A stretch of 64,000 nucleotides of DNA from Rhizobium leguminosarum bv. viciae USDA 2370 (lineage in GTDB: Bacteria > Pseudomonadota > Alphaproteobacteria > Rhizobiales > Rhizobiaceae), in NCBI RefSeq assembly GCF_002008365.1, contig NZ_MRDL01000036.1, positions 361,676-425,675 of the forward strand, in the 5' to 3' direction. Numbering within the stretch: position 1 is the first letter of the stretch; each line of letters starts with the position of its first letter. The translations under genes and the position numbers were made by a program. Of the stretch, positions 24,239-32,703 are shown piece after piece. A model generated the notes under the pieces. It was not told the origin of the DNA and searched no databases. It saw nothing but the letters and a program-made list of their open reading frames with translations.

Positions 24239-26473
24239 ATGATCGTCCGGCATTGGCGTTCGGTTCTATTGGTCTGCACGGCAGCCACAGTTGTTCTTCC
24301 TGTTTCGCAGTCTTTCGCGCAAAGCGCTTCGGCAACCACGCCACAAGCCACGACGGATGACAGCACCGTCCTGCAGAAGATCGTCGTCAAGGGCAAACGC
24401 GTGGCGCCGGGCAGCGTCGCCGACACGCCGCTTGCGACCGAGATCACCGCCAAGACGCTGGAAGAAAAGCAGGTCACCAATTTTGACGATATCGGCCGCA
24501 GCGTCGATGCAGGTGTGAACTATTCACGTGGCGACGCGGGCTTCAACCTGCGCGGCCTTTCCGGCGCTCGCATCCTGACCACCATCGACGGCATTCCGAT
24601 CCCGTATATTTCGAATAGTTCACGCCAAGGCGCTTTCGCGCCGGCCAACGCCAATGGCGGCGGCGACACCTTCGATTTCGATTCGCTCTCCTCGCTCGAT
24701 ATTGTCCGCGGCGCGGATTCGAGCAAGGGTGGCTCGGGAATGCTCGGCGGCGCCATCGTTCTCAATACGCTCGAGCCGGAGGATCTTATTCCCGAAGGCC
24801 GTGATTGGGGTGCGATCGTCAAGTCGACATACGACAGCGAAGACCGCAGCATTTCCGGCTCGGCGGCGGCTGCCAAGACGATCGGCAACACGTCGATCCT
24901 GTTTCAGGGCGGCTACCGCAAGGGCCATGAACGCGACAATATGGGCGACAATGACAGCTATGGTCGTCCTCGCACCGAGGCGGATCCCGCCGATTTCGAC
25001 CAGCACAACCTGCTCTTCAAGCTGCGCCAGGAGCTCGAAGGTGGTCATCGCATCGGCCTGACGGCCGAACGCTTCCGACGCGATCTCAAGACCGACCTGC
25101 GCGAGCTTCAGGGCGGCACCACGCCCCGCAACTTCCTGATCGACAATTATGACGGCCGCGAATTGCGCGACCGCGACCGCGTTTCTCTCGATTACGATTA
25201 TGAGGCGCAGTCTTCCGACGCATTCTTCAGCAGTGCGCGAGCCACGCTTTACTGGTTGGATTTGAAGAAGGAAGCCGGCAGCATAGGCCGTACGACTGCC
25301 AATGTGGCTTATGGCCGTAACAACCAGATAGAAAACGAAGCCTGGGGCTTCAGCGGCACGGCGACGAAGGATTTCGAATATTCCGGTCTCAGCCATTCCG
25401 TTCGCGTTGGTCTCGACGTCGGCGTTTCGAGCTGGAGCCAGTATAGCTGGGCCCTTTGCCCGACGCCCACAACGTGCCCGGCGCTGAACAACCAGGCGGA
25501 AGTGCCCAATGTCGACAGCCAGAATCTTGGGCTGACCTTCGAAGACAAAATCGAAATCGGCAATACCGGCTTCGCGCTGACACCCGGCTTCCGCTTCGAC
25601 TGGTTCAACTACAATCCCTCGACCGGCGGAAGTTTCGCAAGCAATACCGGGCTTACCCGTTTCGGGGACCTGAACGATCGGACGGAAGCCGGCCTGTCGC
25701 CGAAGATTCTTGCGACATACGAGCTGACGCCTGACGTGCAGATTTACGCACAGCTGGCAGTCGGTTTCCGTGCACCCACCGTGGACGAGCTCTACAGCCG
25801 CTTCTACAACCCGACGGGTCGTTATGCCCAGCTTGGCAATCCTGATCTGGAACCGGAAATCGGCCGCGGCGTCGAAATCGGCGCCAATTTCGACACGGGC
25901 GATTTTACCGGTCGGCTTGCGGCTTTCCACACCCGCTACCAGAACTTTATCCAGACGGTGACGAGCGTCGACGCGACCGGCTTCACGACATTTAACTACA
26001 CCAACGTGTCTGCGGCCACGATTTCGGGTGTTGAAGCCAGTGCCGTCAAGACGTTCAACAACGGCATCAACCTGCATGCGTCGCTTGCCTATGCCTATGG
26101 CCGGAACGAGGATACAGGCAAATACTTGCGATCGGTTGCTCCCTTCAAGGCGATCATCGGCGGCGGTTGGAGCAACGACAACTACGGTTTCGATCTTTCC
26201 TCGACGCTTTCGGCAGCCATGCCTGACGACGATGTTGCGACCACATTCGATGCGCCTGGTTATGGTGTCGTCGATCTGACGGCATGGTGGACGCCGGAAC
26301 AGTTGAAGGGTCTGCGGATCCAGGGAGGTGTCTACAACATCTTCGATCAGGAGCATTACAATGCGCTCGCCGTGCGCGACGTCAACCTGACCTCGGTGAC
26401 GGCGTCGCAGCCGCAGGAGTGGTATTCGGAGCCGGGCCGTACGTTCAAGGTGTCGATCACCAAGACTTTCTGA
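24239..26473 (+). CDS. TonB-dependent outer-membrane heme/hemoglobin-type receptor
   Basis: This 744-residue protein has a signal peptide (1-28, QSFAQS), a TonB box/plug region (LQKIVVKGKR, then FDDIGRSVDAGVNYSRGDAGFNLRG and RILTTIDGIPI), and a beta-barrel that ends in VSITKTF with a terminal Phe. It has the FRAP box (FRAPTVDELYS) and an NPDL box typical of heme receptors of the HemR/HmuR/ShmR group. The histidine often found between these two boxes is absent here. It would import heme across the outer membrane using TonB energy. The promoter has a RirA-type operator, and AAGGGG precedes the ATG. No heme ABC transporter genes are adjacent. Confidence 0.85.
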   Translation: MIVRHWRSVLLVCTAATVVLPVSQSFAQSASATTPQATTDDSTVLQKIVVKGKRVAPGSVADTPLATEITAKTLEEKQVTNFDDIGRSVDAGVNYSRGDAGFNLRGLSGARILTTIDGIPIPYISNSSRQGAFAPANANGGGDTFDFDSLSSLDIVRGADSSKGGSGMLGGAIVLNTLEPEDLIPEGRDWGAIVKSTYDSEDRSISGSAAAAKTIGNTSILFQGGYRKGHERDNMGDNDSYGRPRTEADPADFDQHNLLFKLRQELEGGHRIGLTAERFRRDLKTDLRELQGGTTPRNFLIDNYDGRELRDRDRVSLDYDYEAQSSDAFFSSARATLYWLDLKKEAGSIGRTTANVAYGRNNQIENEAWGFSGTATKDFEYSGLSHSVRVGLDVGVSSWSQYSWALCPTPTTCPALNNQAEVPNVDSQNLGLTFEDKIEIGNTGFALTPGFRFDWFNYNPSTGGSFASNTGLTRFGDLNDRTEAGLSPKILATYELTPDVQIYAQLAVGFRAPTVDELYSRFYNPTGRYAQLGNPDLEPEIGRGVEIGANFDTGDFTGRLAAFHTRYQNFIQTVTSVDATGFTTFNYTNVSAATISGVEASAVKTFNNGINLHASLAYAYGRNEDTGKYLRSVAPFKAIIGGGWSNDNYGFDLSSTLSAAMPDDDVATTFDAPGYGVVDLTAWWTPEQLKGLRIQGGVYNIFDQEHYNALAVRDVNLTSVTASQPQEWYSEPGRTFKVSITKTF

Positions 26474-26498
26474 TCGCGATCACCTCTTCAAGGCTGGG

Positions 26499-26524
26499 GG
26501 GGCGGCTTTCGGGCCACCCCTTTT
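26499..26524 (+). terminator. terminator of the heme receptor gene
   Basis: GGGGCGGC pairs with GCCACCCC (one C-A mismatch) around a TTTCGG loop, followed by TTTT, 26 bases after the receptor stop. Confidence 0.7.
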
Positions 26525-26578
26525 CATTCCCGCATTCGCCTCTTGCGCAATGGCTGATCTCAGGCTAACAATTTTTCC

Positions 26579-26623
26579 ATGATCAAGTCCTTGAACATTG
26601 CAGTTTGGTGGTGGGTTCGCTAA
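26579..26623 (+). CDS. trpL: trp operon leader peptide
   Basis: A 14-residue reading frame, MIKSLNIAVWWWVR, with three consecutive Trp codons (26606-26614), lies 115 bp before trpE(G). It is followed by a GGCGGC stretch and then a terminator hairpin. When charged tRNA-Trp is scarce the ribosome would stall at the Trp codons and let the GGCGGC (26624-26629) pair with GCCGCC (26662-26667), preventing the terminator from forming. This is the attenuation arrangement known for the trpE(G) gene of Sinorhizobium. The ribosome site is weak. It is too short to be found by length alone and was recognised by its Trp run and the hairpins. Confidence 0.88.
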   Translation: MIKSLNIAVWWWVR

Positions 26624-26660
26624 GGCGGCCTCGACCAATCGTGTTCAAAGACGACGAGTG

Positions 26661-26691
26661 AGCCGCCCGAAACTTCGAGGCGGCTTTTTTT
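26661..26691 (+). terminator. trp attenuator (transcription terminator)
   Basis: AGCCGCC (26661-26667) pairs with GGCGGCT (26679-26685), extended by CGAA with TTCG around the loop, followed by seven T. It lies between trpL and trpE(G) and competes with an alternative pairing of GCCGCC with 26624-26629. Confidence 0.85.
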
Positions 26692-26737
26692 GTTTTATGG
26701 CCGCCTGTCGTCCGGGCCCCGATAACGGAGTGGAACA

Positions 26738-28927
26738 ATGGTAACGATCCTGCGGGATGATGGTGCGGAAATCTACGAGACCAAAGGCGGCATATCAGTC
26801 ACGCGGCAGCGGCGGGCGATCCCCTACGGCGATGCGGTCTCTTCCTATGTCGACAAGCTCGACGAGCGCCGCGGTGCGGTGTTTTCGTCGAACTACGAAT
26901 ATCCGGGCCGCTATACGCGCTGGGATACCGCCGTCGTCGATCCGCCGCTCGGCATCTCTTCCTTCGGGCGCGACGTCTGGATCGAGGCCTATAATGAACG
27001 CGGCGAGGTAATCCTCGGCTTCGTGACCGAGCGGCTGAAGACGGTGTCCGACATCGTGCTCGGCGCTTCTTCCGCCCGTCGCCTCGACCTCACCGTCAAG
27101 ACGCCGGACCGGGTGTTTACCGAGGAAGAGCGCTCGAAGATGCCGACGGTCTTCACCGTGCTGCGCGCCGTCACCGACCTGTTTTATTCGCAGGCGGATG
27201 CGAGCCTCGGGTTCTACGGCGCCTTCGGATACGACATCGCCTTCCAGTTCGACGCGATCGATCTGAAGCTGACGCGACCCTCCGACCAGCGCGACATGGT
27301 GCTCTACCTGCCGGACGAGATCCTCGTCGTCGACAACTACGCCGCCAAGGCCTGGGTCGACCGTTACGACTTCGAAAAAGACGGCGTGACGACCGAGGGC
27401 AAGGCCCAGCATATCGCAGCGGAGCCCTTCAAACACACGGATGCCATTCCGCCGAAGAGCGATCACCGGCCAGGCGAATATGCCGAGCTCGTCACCAAGG
27501 CGAAGGAAAGTTTCCGCAAGGGCGACCTCTTCGAAGTCGTGCCCGGGCAGAAATTCATGGAGCGTTGCGACAGCAAGCCGTCCGACATTTCCAAGCGGCT
27601 GAAGGCGATCAATCCGTCGCCCTATTCCTTCTTCATCAATCTCGGCCATCAGGAATATCTGGTTGGCGCCTCGCCCGAAATGTTCGTGCGCGTTTCCGGC
27701 CGTCGCATCGAGACCTGCCCGATTTCGGGCACGATCAAGCGCGGTGACGATCCGATCGCCGACAGCGAGCAGATCCTGAAGCTCCTGAATTCGAAGAAGG
27801 ACGAGTCCGAGCTCACCATGTGCTCGGATGTCGACCGCAACGACAAAAGCCGTGTCTGCGAGCCGGGTTCGGTCAAGGTGATCGGCCGCCGGCAGATCGA
27901 GATGTATTCGCGCCTCATCCACACGGTCGACCATATCGAAGGGCGGCTGCGCGACGACATGGACGCTTTCGACGGTTTTCTCAGCCACGCCTGGGCCGTC
28001 ACCGTTACCGGCGCCCCGAAGCTCTGGGCGATGCGCTTCATCGAGAGCCATGAAAAAAGCCCACGCGCCTGGTATGGTGGGGCGATCGGCATGGTCGGCT
28101 TCAATGGCGACATGAACACCGGCCTGACGCTGCGCACCGTGCGCATCAAGGACGGTATCGCCGAGGTGCGCGCCGGTGCGACGCTGCTCAACGATTCCAT
28201 TCCTGACGAAGAAGAAGCCGAAACAGAACTGAAGGCCTCTGCCATGCTTTCCGCCATCCGAGACGCCAAGACCGGCAATTCCGGCAGGGTCCAGCGCGAC
28301 GTCGCGAGCGTCGGCAAGGGCGTCAGCATCCTGCTCGTCGATCACGAGGACAGCTTCGTCCACACGCTCGCCAATTACTTCCGCCAGACGGGGGCGACGG
28401 TTTCGACCGTGCGCACGCCGGTGCCGGAGGAAATCTTCGACAGGCTGAACCCGGACCTCGTCGTGCTGTCACCCGGACCCGGAACGCCCAAGGATTTCGA
28501 CTGCAAGGCGACGATCAAGAAGGCGCGGGCGCGCAACCTGCCGATCTTCGGTGTCTGCCTCGGTCTGCAGGCGATCGCCGAAGCCTACGGCGGGGAACTG
28601 CGCCATCTGGCGCTGCCGATGCACGGCAAGCCGTCGCGCATCCGCGTGCTGGAGCCAGGCATCGTCTTCTCCGGCCTTGCCAAGGAGGTGACGGTTGGTC
28701 GCTATCACTCGATCTTTGCCGATCCCTCGACGCTGCCGCGCGAGTTCATCATCACGGCGGAAAGCGACGATGGCACGATCATGGGCATCGAACATGCCAA
28801 GGAGCCAATCGCCGCGGTGCAGTTTCATCCGGAATCGATCATGACGCTCGGTGGCGATGCCGGGATGCGGATGATCGAAAATGTCGTGGCGCATCTGGCA
28901 CGCAAGGTGAAGACGAAGGCTGCGTGA
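26738..28927 (+). CDS. trpE: anthranilate synthase, fused TrpE-TrpG
   Basis: This 729-residue enzyme makes anthranilate from chorismate and glutamine, the first step of tryptophan synthesis. Residues about 1-520 are the TrpE part (PYSFFINLGHQEYLVGASPEMFVRV, RIETCPISGTIKRG, DVDRNDKSRVCEPGSV). About 528-720 are the glutamine amidotransferase TrpG (LLVDHEDSFVHTLANYF, LSPGPGTP, catalytic Cys in IFGVCLGLQAIAEAYGG, and His-Glu in VQFHPESIMT). A single-chain trpE(G) is typical of rhizobia and relatives. ATG 26738 follows a CGGAGTGG ribosome site. Expression is controlled by trpL attenuation. It stands alone; the other trp genes are not nearby. Confidence 0.97.
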   Translation: MVTILRDDGAEIYETKGGISVTRQRRAIPYGDAVSSYVDKLDERRGAVFSSNYEYPGRYTRWDTAVVDPPLGISSFGRDVWIEAYNERGEVILGFVTERLKTVSDIVLGASSARRLDLTVKTPDRVFTEEERSKMPTVFTVLRAVTDLFYSQADASLGFYGAFGYDIAFQFDAIDLKLTRPSDQRDMVLYLPDEILVVDNYAAKAWVDRYDFEKDGVTTEGKAQHIAAEPFKHTDAIPPKSDHRPGEYAELVTKAKESFRKGDLFEVVPGQKFMERCDSKPSDISKRLKAINPSPYSFFINLGHQEYLVGASPEMFVRVSGRRIETCPISGTIKRGDDPIADSEQILKLLNSKKDESELTMCSDVDRNDKSRVCEPGSVKVIGRRQIEMYSRLIHTVDHIEGRLRDDMDAFDGFLSHAWAVTVTGAPKLWAMRFIESHEKSPRAWYGGAIGMVGFNGDMNTGLTLRTVRIKDGIAEVRAGATLLNDSIPDEEEAETELKASAMLSAIRDAKTGNSGRVQRDVASVGKGVSILLVDHEDSFVHTLANYFRQTGATVSTVRTPVPEEIFDRLNPDLVVLSPGPGTPKDFDCKATIKKARARNLPIFGVCLGLQAIAEAYGGELRHLALPMHGKPSRIRVLEPGIVFSGLAKEVTVGRYHSIFADPSTLPREFIITAESDDGTIMGIEHAKEPIAAVQFHPESIMTLGGDAGMRMIENVVAHLARKVKTKAA

Positions 28928-28941
28928 CCGCAATTTCGCCT

Positions 28942-28966
28942 GGCCCTTCCTCCTGTGGGAAGGGCC
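28942..28966 (+). terminator. hairpin after trpE(G)
   Basis: GGCCCTTCC and GGAAGGGCC form a 9 bp perfect stem with a 7 nt loop, 15 bases after the trpE(G) stop. There is no T-run. Confidence 0.6.
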
Positions 28967-29033
28967 GGCCATTGGGCCGTCGGGCCGCGACTTGACTTCT
29001 TCCGGCAAATCAGAACATTTCAGGAACGATCAA

Positions 29034-29288
29034 TTGGAACCTATCGCCGTGGCCAATGCTGAAAAGTTCATCGTTCTCCCTTACCGCAAGAACCGTGGCA
29101 ATCTCGTGCCCGGCGAAATGCGCCAGGCATCGAACTCCGTCAGCGCGGAAAAGATCGCTTCGGCGATGGCTGAGCGTTTCGTCGGCGTGGCCGCCTATGC
29201 CGTGATCGTCGACGAGGAAACCGGCGACATGTCGTCGCCGCGATTGCTTGCACGATATGGCGAGATTGCCGATCTCAACGCCGCCTGA
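29034..29288 (+). CDS. conserved hypothetical small protein
   Basis: This protein of about 84 residues has no signal or membrane segment. It reads MEPIAVANAEKFIVLPYRKN and continues with KIASAMAERFVGVAAYAVIVDEETGDMSSPRLLARYGEI. I do not recognise a named family, but codon use and length suggest a real gene. The start is chosen at TTG 29034, seven bases after AGGAA; an upstream TTG at 28992 is possible. The DUF2161 gene begins 15 bp after the stop on the same strand, so they are probably co-transcribed. Confidence 0.6.
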   Translation: MEPIAVANAEKFIVLPYRKNRGNLVPGEMRQASNSVSAEKIASAMAERFVGVAAYAVIVDEETGDMSSPRLLARYGEIADLNAA

Positions 29289-29303
29289 GGCGCCGTTTTC
29301 ACC

Positions 29304-29975
29304 ATGGAGACGTCGCTCTACCTGCCGGTCAAAGCCTTCCTGGAGGCGGCCGGTTATGTCGTGAAGGGCGAGGTCGGCGGATGCGATCTCGTCGGCTTGA
29401 GCGGTGCCGAACCGCCGGTCGTGGTGGTCTGCGAATTGAAACTCTCCTTCAACCTCGAACTGCTTCTCCAGGCGGTCGATCGCGCGGCGTTGAGCGATGA
29501 AGTCTGGGTTGCGGCCCGCGTTTCCGCCAAGGGCCGCGGGCGAGAGGCCGATAGACGCTACCGTGATCTCTGCCGAAGGCTCGGTATCGGCATGCTCGGC
29601 GTCTCCGATGGGGGCGAGGTCAGCGTCATCGTCAGTTCCGTCTCGCCGATGCCGCGCACCAATCCGAAACGGCGCTCGCGCCTCGTCAAGGAGCATCAGC
29701 GCCGCCGTGGGGATCCCGCCGTCGGTGGTGGCTCGCGGGCGCCGATCATGACCGCCTATCGCCAACAGGCGCTGCTCTGTGCTTCAGCACTCGCCCAGGG
29801 ACTGGTGCGGCCGCGGGATATGAAGGCGCTTACGCCCAAGGCCGGCTCGATCCTGCGTGACAACGTCTACGGATGGTTCGAACGCGTGGACAAGGGCGTC
29901 TACGCCCTGACGTCTGTAGGGCAGGCTGCTCTTTTGCGCTGGCCGCAATCTTTGCTCTCCGACCCCGCTCCTTGA
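29304..29975 (+). CDS. DUF2161 protein, putative PD-(D/E)XK phosphodiesterase
   Basis: This 223-residue cytoplasmic protein matches the DUF2161 family. The nuclease-like core is at about 5-75: METSLYLPVKAFLEAAGY, a possible metal-ligand Asp in GEVGGCDLVGL, and the ExK motif in VVCELKLSFNLELLLQAVDR. A basic linker (NPKRRSRLVKEHQRRRG) and a C-terminal winged-helix-like part (LRDNVYGWFERVDKGVYALTSVGQAAL) follow. The fold suggests a DNA or RNA phosphodiesterase, but no substrate or role is known. There is no restriction or defence gene beside it; the partner is the small gene 15 bp upstream. A terminator follows at 30104. Confidence 0.75.
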   Translation: METSLYLPVKAFLEAAGYVVKGEVGGCDLVGLSGAEPPVVVVCELKLSFNLELLLQAVDRAALSDEVWVAARVSAKGRGREADRRYRDLCRRLGIGMLGVSDGGEVSVIVSSVSPMPRTNPKRRSRLVKEHQRRRGDPAVGGGSRAPIMTAYRQQALLCASALAQGLVRPRDMKALTPKAGSILRDNVYGWFERVDKGVYALTSVGQAALLRWPQSLLSDPAP

Positions 29976-30103
29976 GCCGCGCTGTACCGGGCATCGGGAT
30001 CGCTCGTTGGGGCTGTTTTCCGGCCGGGGACGGTAACGCCTGTGAAGGGCGTGTCATTCCCCTTTGACAAATCCTCCATCATCGCCCATATCACCCTCAA
30101 CTG

Positions 30104-30136
30104 AACCGCCTGCGCGACATTCGCGTGGGCGGTTTT
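30104..30136 (+). terminator. terminator after the DUF2161 gene
   Basis: AACCGCC and GGCGGTT enclose an inner CGCG/CGCG pairing, followed by TTTTGCGTTT. It lies 128 bases after the DUF2161 stop and 50 before the cation transporter gene. Confidence 0.65.
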
Positions 30137-30188
30137 GCGTTTCAACGGCTTAGATGCTGCAATTCATTCGCAACCGCAGGGGGACGAT

Positions 30189-31103
30189 ATGAGTGACAAC
30201 GGCGATCTTACGGTTCGGAAGCTGGCGATGTGGGGGATTCCACTGTCGCTCGGCGTCATGGGTCTGAAGATGGTGGCGTGGTGGGTTACCGGGTCGGTGG
30301 CGCTGCTGTCGGACGGGCTCGAATCGTCGGTCAACGTCGCTGCCGCCTTCATCGCCTTCTTCGTGATCCGCTATGCGCAGAAGCCGGCCGATCACGATCA
30401 CCCCTTCGGCCATCATAAGGCGGAATATCTGTCTGCCGTGACCGAGGGCGTGCTGATCGTCGTCGCTGCCCTGCTGATCGTCGACGAAGCCGTCGGTTAT
30501 CTCGCCGAGCCGCGCATGCTGGACGCACCTGTGCTCGGGCTTGCGATCAATTTCGCGGCCGGTGTCATCAATGCGGTCTGGGCGCGGTTGCTGATCAGAA
30601 CCGGACGCAGGCATCGCTCCGCAGCGCTGACGGCGGATGGACAGCACATCATGTCCGACGTGGTGACCTCTGTCGGCGTGCTCGTCGGTCTGCTGCTGGC
30701 GCTGGCAACGGGCTATGCGATCTTCGACCCGGTGCTTGCCATTCTCGTTGCCGTCAACATCCTCTATCAGGGCTGGAAGGTGATCTCGCAATCGATTGGC
30801 GGGCTAATGGACCAGGCGGTGGAGCCGCAGGAGGAAGAAGCGATCAAGCAGGCGATTGCCACCCATGCGGCGGGTTCGATCGGCGTGCACGACCTGAAAA
30901 CGAGGCGGGCAGGCACCGTCACCTTCATCGATTTTCACATGGTGGTGCCCGGTGGGATGTCCGTGCGGCAGGCGCATGATATATGCGACCGCCTTGAGGA
31001 TGCCATCAGGGCAGTGCACGAGGGCGCCACTATCGCAATTCATGTGGAGCCGGAGGGCGAAAAGGCTCACGGCATCCGCGTCAAAGTCGTCAAGGAGGCA
31101 TAA
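30189..31103 (+). CDS. cation diffusion facilitator transporter
   Basis: This 304-residue inner-membrane protein has about six membrane segments and a C-terminal cytoplasmic domain (from about 210). CDF motifs are visible: SVALLSDGLESSVN in helix 2, DHDHPFGHHKAEYLSA after helix 3 and ADGQHIMSDVVTSVGV in helix 5. It would export a divalent metal ion in exchange for protons. The helix-2 site reads D-G-L-E-S instead of the D-x-x-x-D of zinc exporters such as FieF, so the metal cannot be assigned. ATG 30189 has GCAGGGGGACG just upstream. The stop overlaps the queF start (TAATG), so the two are translationally coupled. Confidence 0.85.
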   Translation: MSDNGDLTVRKLAMWGIPLSLGVMGLKMVAWWVTGSVALLSDGLESSVNVAAAFIAFFVIRYAQKPADHDHPFGHHKAEYLSAVTEGVLIVVAALLIVDEAVGYLAEPRMLDAPVLGLAINFAAGVINAVWARLLIRTGRRHRSAALTADGQHIMSDVVTSVGVLVGLLLALATGYAIFDPVLAILVAVNILYQGWKVISQSIGGLMDQAVEPQEEEAIKQAIATHAAGSIGVHDLKTRRAGTVTFIDFHMVVPGGMSVRQAHDICDRLEDAIRAVHEGATIAIHVEPEGEKAHGIRVKVVKEA

Positions 31104-31567
31104 TGCCGAGTACCGATGTTTCCAGCCTGTCGATGCTGGGTCAGCAGACCGAAACCGCGCAATCGCCGGAGGAGGCGGTGCTTGAAAAAGTGCCGTCCAA
31201 CCATGCCGGCACCGATTACGTCGTGCGCTTCACCGCGCCGGAATTCACCTCGCTCTGCCCGATGACCGGGCAGCCGGATTTCGCCCATATGGTCATCGAC
31301 TACATTCCGGGCGAATGGCTGGTGGAATCGAAGTCGCTGAAGCTCTTCCTGCATTCCTTCCGCAATCACGGCGCTTTCCACGAGGATTGCTCGATCTACA
31401 TCGCCAAGCGCATCGTCGAACTGCTCGATCCCCGGTGGCTGAGGATCGGCGCCTACTGGTATCCGCGTGGCGGCATTCCGATCGACGTCTTCTGGCAGAC
31501 GGGCAAGCCGCCGGAAGGCGTGTGGCTGCCGGAACAGGGCGTTGCCAGCTATCGCGGCCGTGGGTGA
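31103..31567 (+). CDS. queF: NADPH-dependent 7-cyano-7-deazaguanine reductase
   Basis: This 154-residue cytoplasmic enzyme reduces preQ0 to preQ1 in queuosine synthesis for tRNA. It is the short unimodular (YkvM-like) type. The catalytic cysteine is in FTSLCPMTGQPDF (about 48-60), the substrate-binding motif is ESKSLKLFLHSFRNH and the glutamate follows in FHEDC. It overlaps the end of the cation transporter gene by one base. Other queuosine genes are not in the window. Confidence 0.95.
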   Translation: MPSTDVSSLSMLGQQTETAQSPEEAVLEKVPSNHAGTDYVVRFTAPEFTSLCPMTGQPDFAHMVIDYIPGEWLVESKSLKLFLHSFRNHGAFHEDCSIYIAKRIVELLDPRWLRIGAYWYPRGGIPIDVFWQTGKPPEGVWLPEQGVASYRGRG

Positions 31568-31704
31568 ATTGCGTTCGGGCGCAGCCCGAGCAATCGATCC
31601 AGTGAATCGATTGCAGCAGCGAACGCCCTGAGCCCAAGCGAAGGGCCGGGCGACGGTGCGGCAATGGTAAAGCCAACGGCCGCCCATTCTTTGGCCGCTA
31701 GATC

Positions 31705-32472
31705 TCACACATCCGTAACGTCGTCGCTGGACGAGTCGTCGGCGTAATCGTCGCCGTCGTCGTAATCGGCCTGCTGCACGTTGGCGTTGTCGTCGTCCTT
31801 GTCGCCGGCGTTATCGGAGGCCTGGCGGGTGTCGTCATTGCCGTAATAGTTGTTGATGACGGTTTCCTCTGTGGGGGCGCTGGCATTGCCGAAGGGATTG
31901 GCGCCGAAGGGCGAGCCCCAGCCGAGCGAGGACATGTGGTTGCCGAAGATGCCGCTCAGCGAATTGGCAAGCAGCATGCCGCCGGCAACGCCCGCTGCCG
32001 TGCCGAGTGCGCCGCGCAGGAAGCTGCCGCCGGCCGACGGCGCATAGGCCTGCTGGCTCCAGGGGCCGGTCGGCTGTTGTGGCGTCTGGCGGACATTGCC
32101 GTCGCGGGGATCGTCATAGCTGCGGGACTGGCCCCAAGGACCGGGGTTGGACGGAACGGGGGCCGGCTGCTGCGTCTGGGTGTTGCCGAAGATCGAGCTC
32201 AGGAAGCCGCCGCCCTGTTCGGCCTGGCGGTGCTCGCTCACGCCGGCTTCCAGCTGGCGAACATGCTCCTCGAGTTCCTTGATGTGGTTGGCGGCCGCCT
32301 CCAGCCCCTTTTCTTGAACAATGACGGCCTGGGCCAGATAATAGGTGGCCGACGGCTGCTCACGCGTCGCTTGGTCGATCAGGGCTTCGGCGTCGCGGTC
32401 GCGCGGCGTGGCTGCGGCGGTGCGCACGCGGTCGAAGAGGGCGGTCAGCAATTGGCGTTCTTCGGGTGACAT
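31705..32472 (-). CDS. DUF2076 domain protein
   Basis: This 255-residue protein starts MSPEERQLLTALFDRVRTAA, the signature of DUF2076. It has a helical N-terminal domain with a coiled-coil part (HIKELEEHVRQLEAG), a Gln/Pro/Ser-rich middle (SNPGPWGQSRSYDDP), a glycine/alanine-rich hydrophobic stretch (LRGALGTAAGVAGGMLLANSLSGIFG) and an acidic Asp/Asn-rich tail. The family is described as possible periplasmic ligand-binding sensors; the actual role is unknown. It is divergent from clpP with about 230 bp between them and convergent with queF. Confidence 0.8.
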   Translation of the reverse strand: MSPEERQLLTALFDRVRTAAATPRDRDAEALIDQATREQPSATYYLAQAVIVQEKGLEAAANHIKELEEHVRQLEAGVSEHRQAEQGGGFLSSIFGNTQTQQPAPVPSNPGPWGQSRSYDDPRDGNVRQTPQQPTGPWSQQAYAPSAGGSFLRGALGTAAGVAGGMLLANSLSGIFGNHMSSLGWGSPFGANPFGNASAPTEETVINNYYGNDDTRQASDNAGDKDDDNANVQQADYDDGDDYADDSSSDDVTDV

Positions 32473-32703
32473 TGTCCTGCCTCCTAATGATCTGATGCGG
32501 CATTTGCCGCGTGAGGCTGAGGTAGGAACGGATTTAGGCTTTTCAAAGCCTTTCGCCGTTACAATTCAGTAAGGCTTGCAGAACCGCGCGCGGCTTCTTA
32601 AGGATATCTCCATCGCTTCGGTGCCTTGTGTTTTTCCCGCATTGTTTTAGGCATTGAGTCGCACTATGTGCGAGGAACCCGAATTCATCTCCAAGAGGTT
32701 CGA

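Noticed and set aside
24620..26356. Long open reading frame on the minus strand opposite the heme receptor gene
   Set aside because: It is the antisense shadow of a GC-rich gene; the protein resembles no family and the plus-strand receptor is unmistakable.
29976..30188. Manganese or preQ1 riboswitch upstream of the metal exporter and queF
   Set aside because: The region has a terminator hairpin but none of the conserved riboswitch core sequences that I know.
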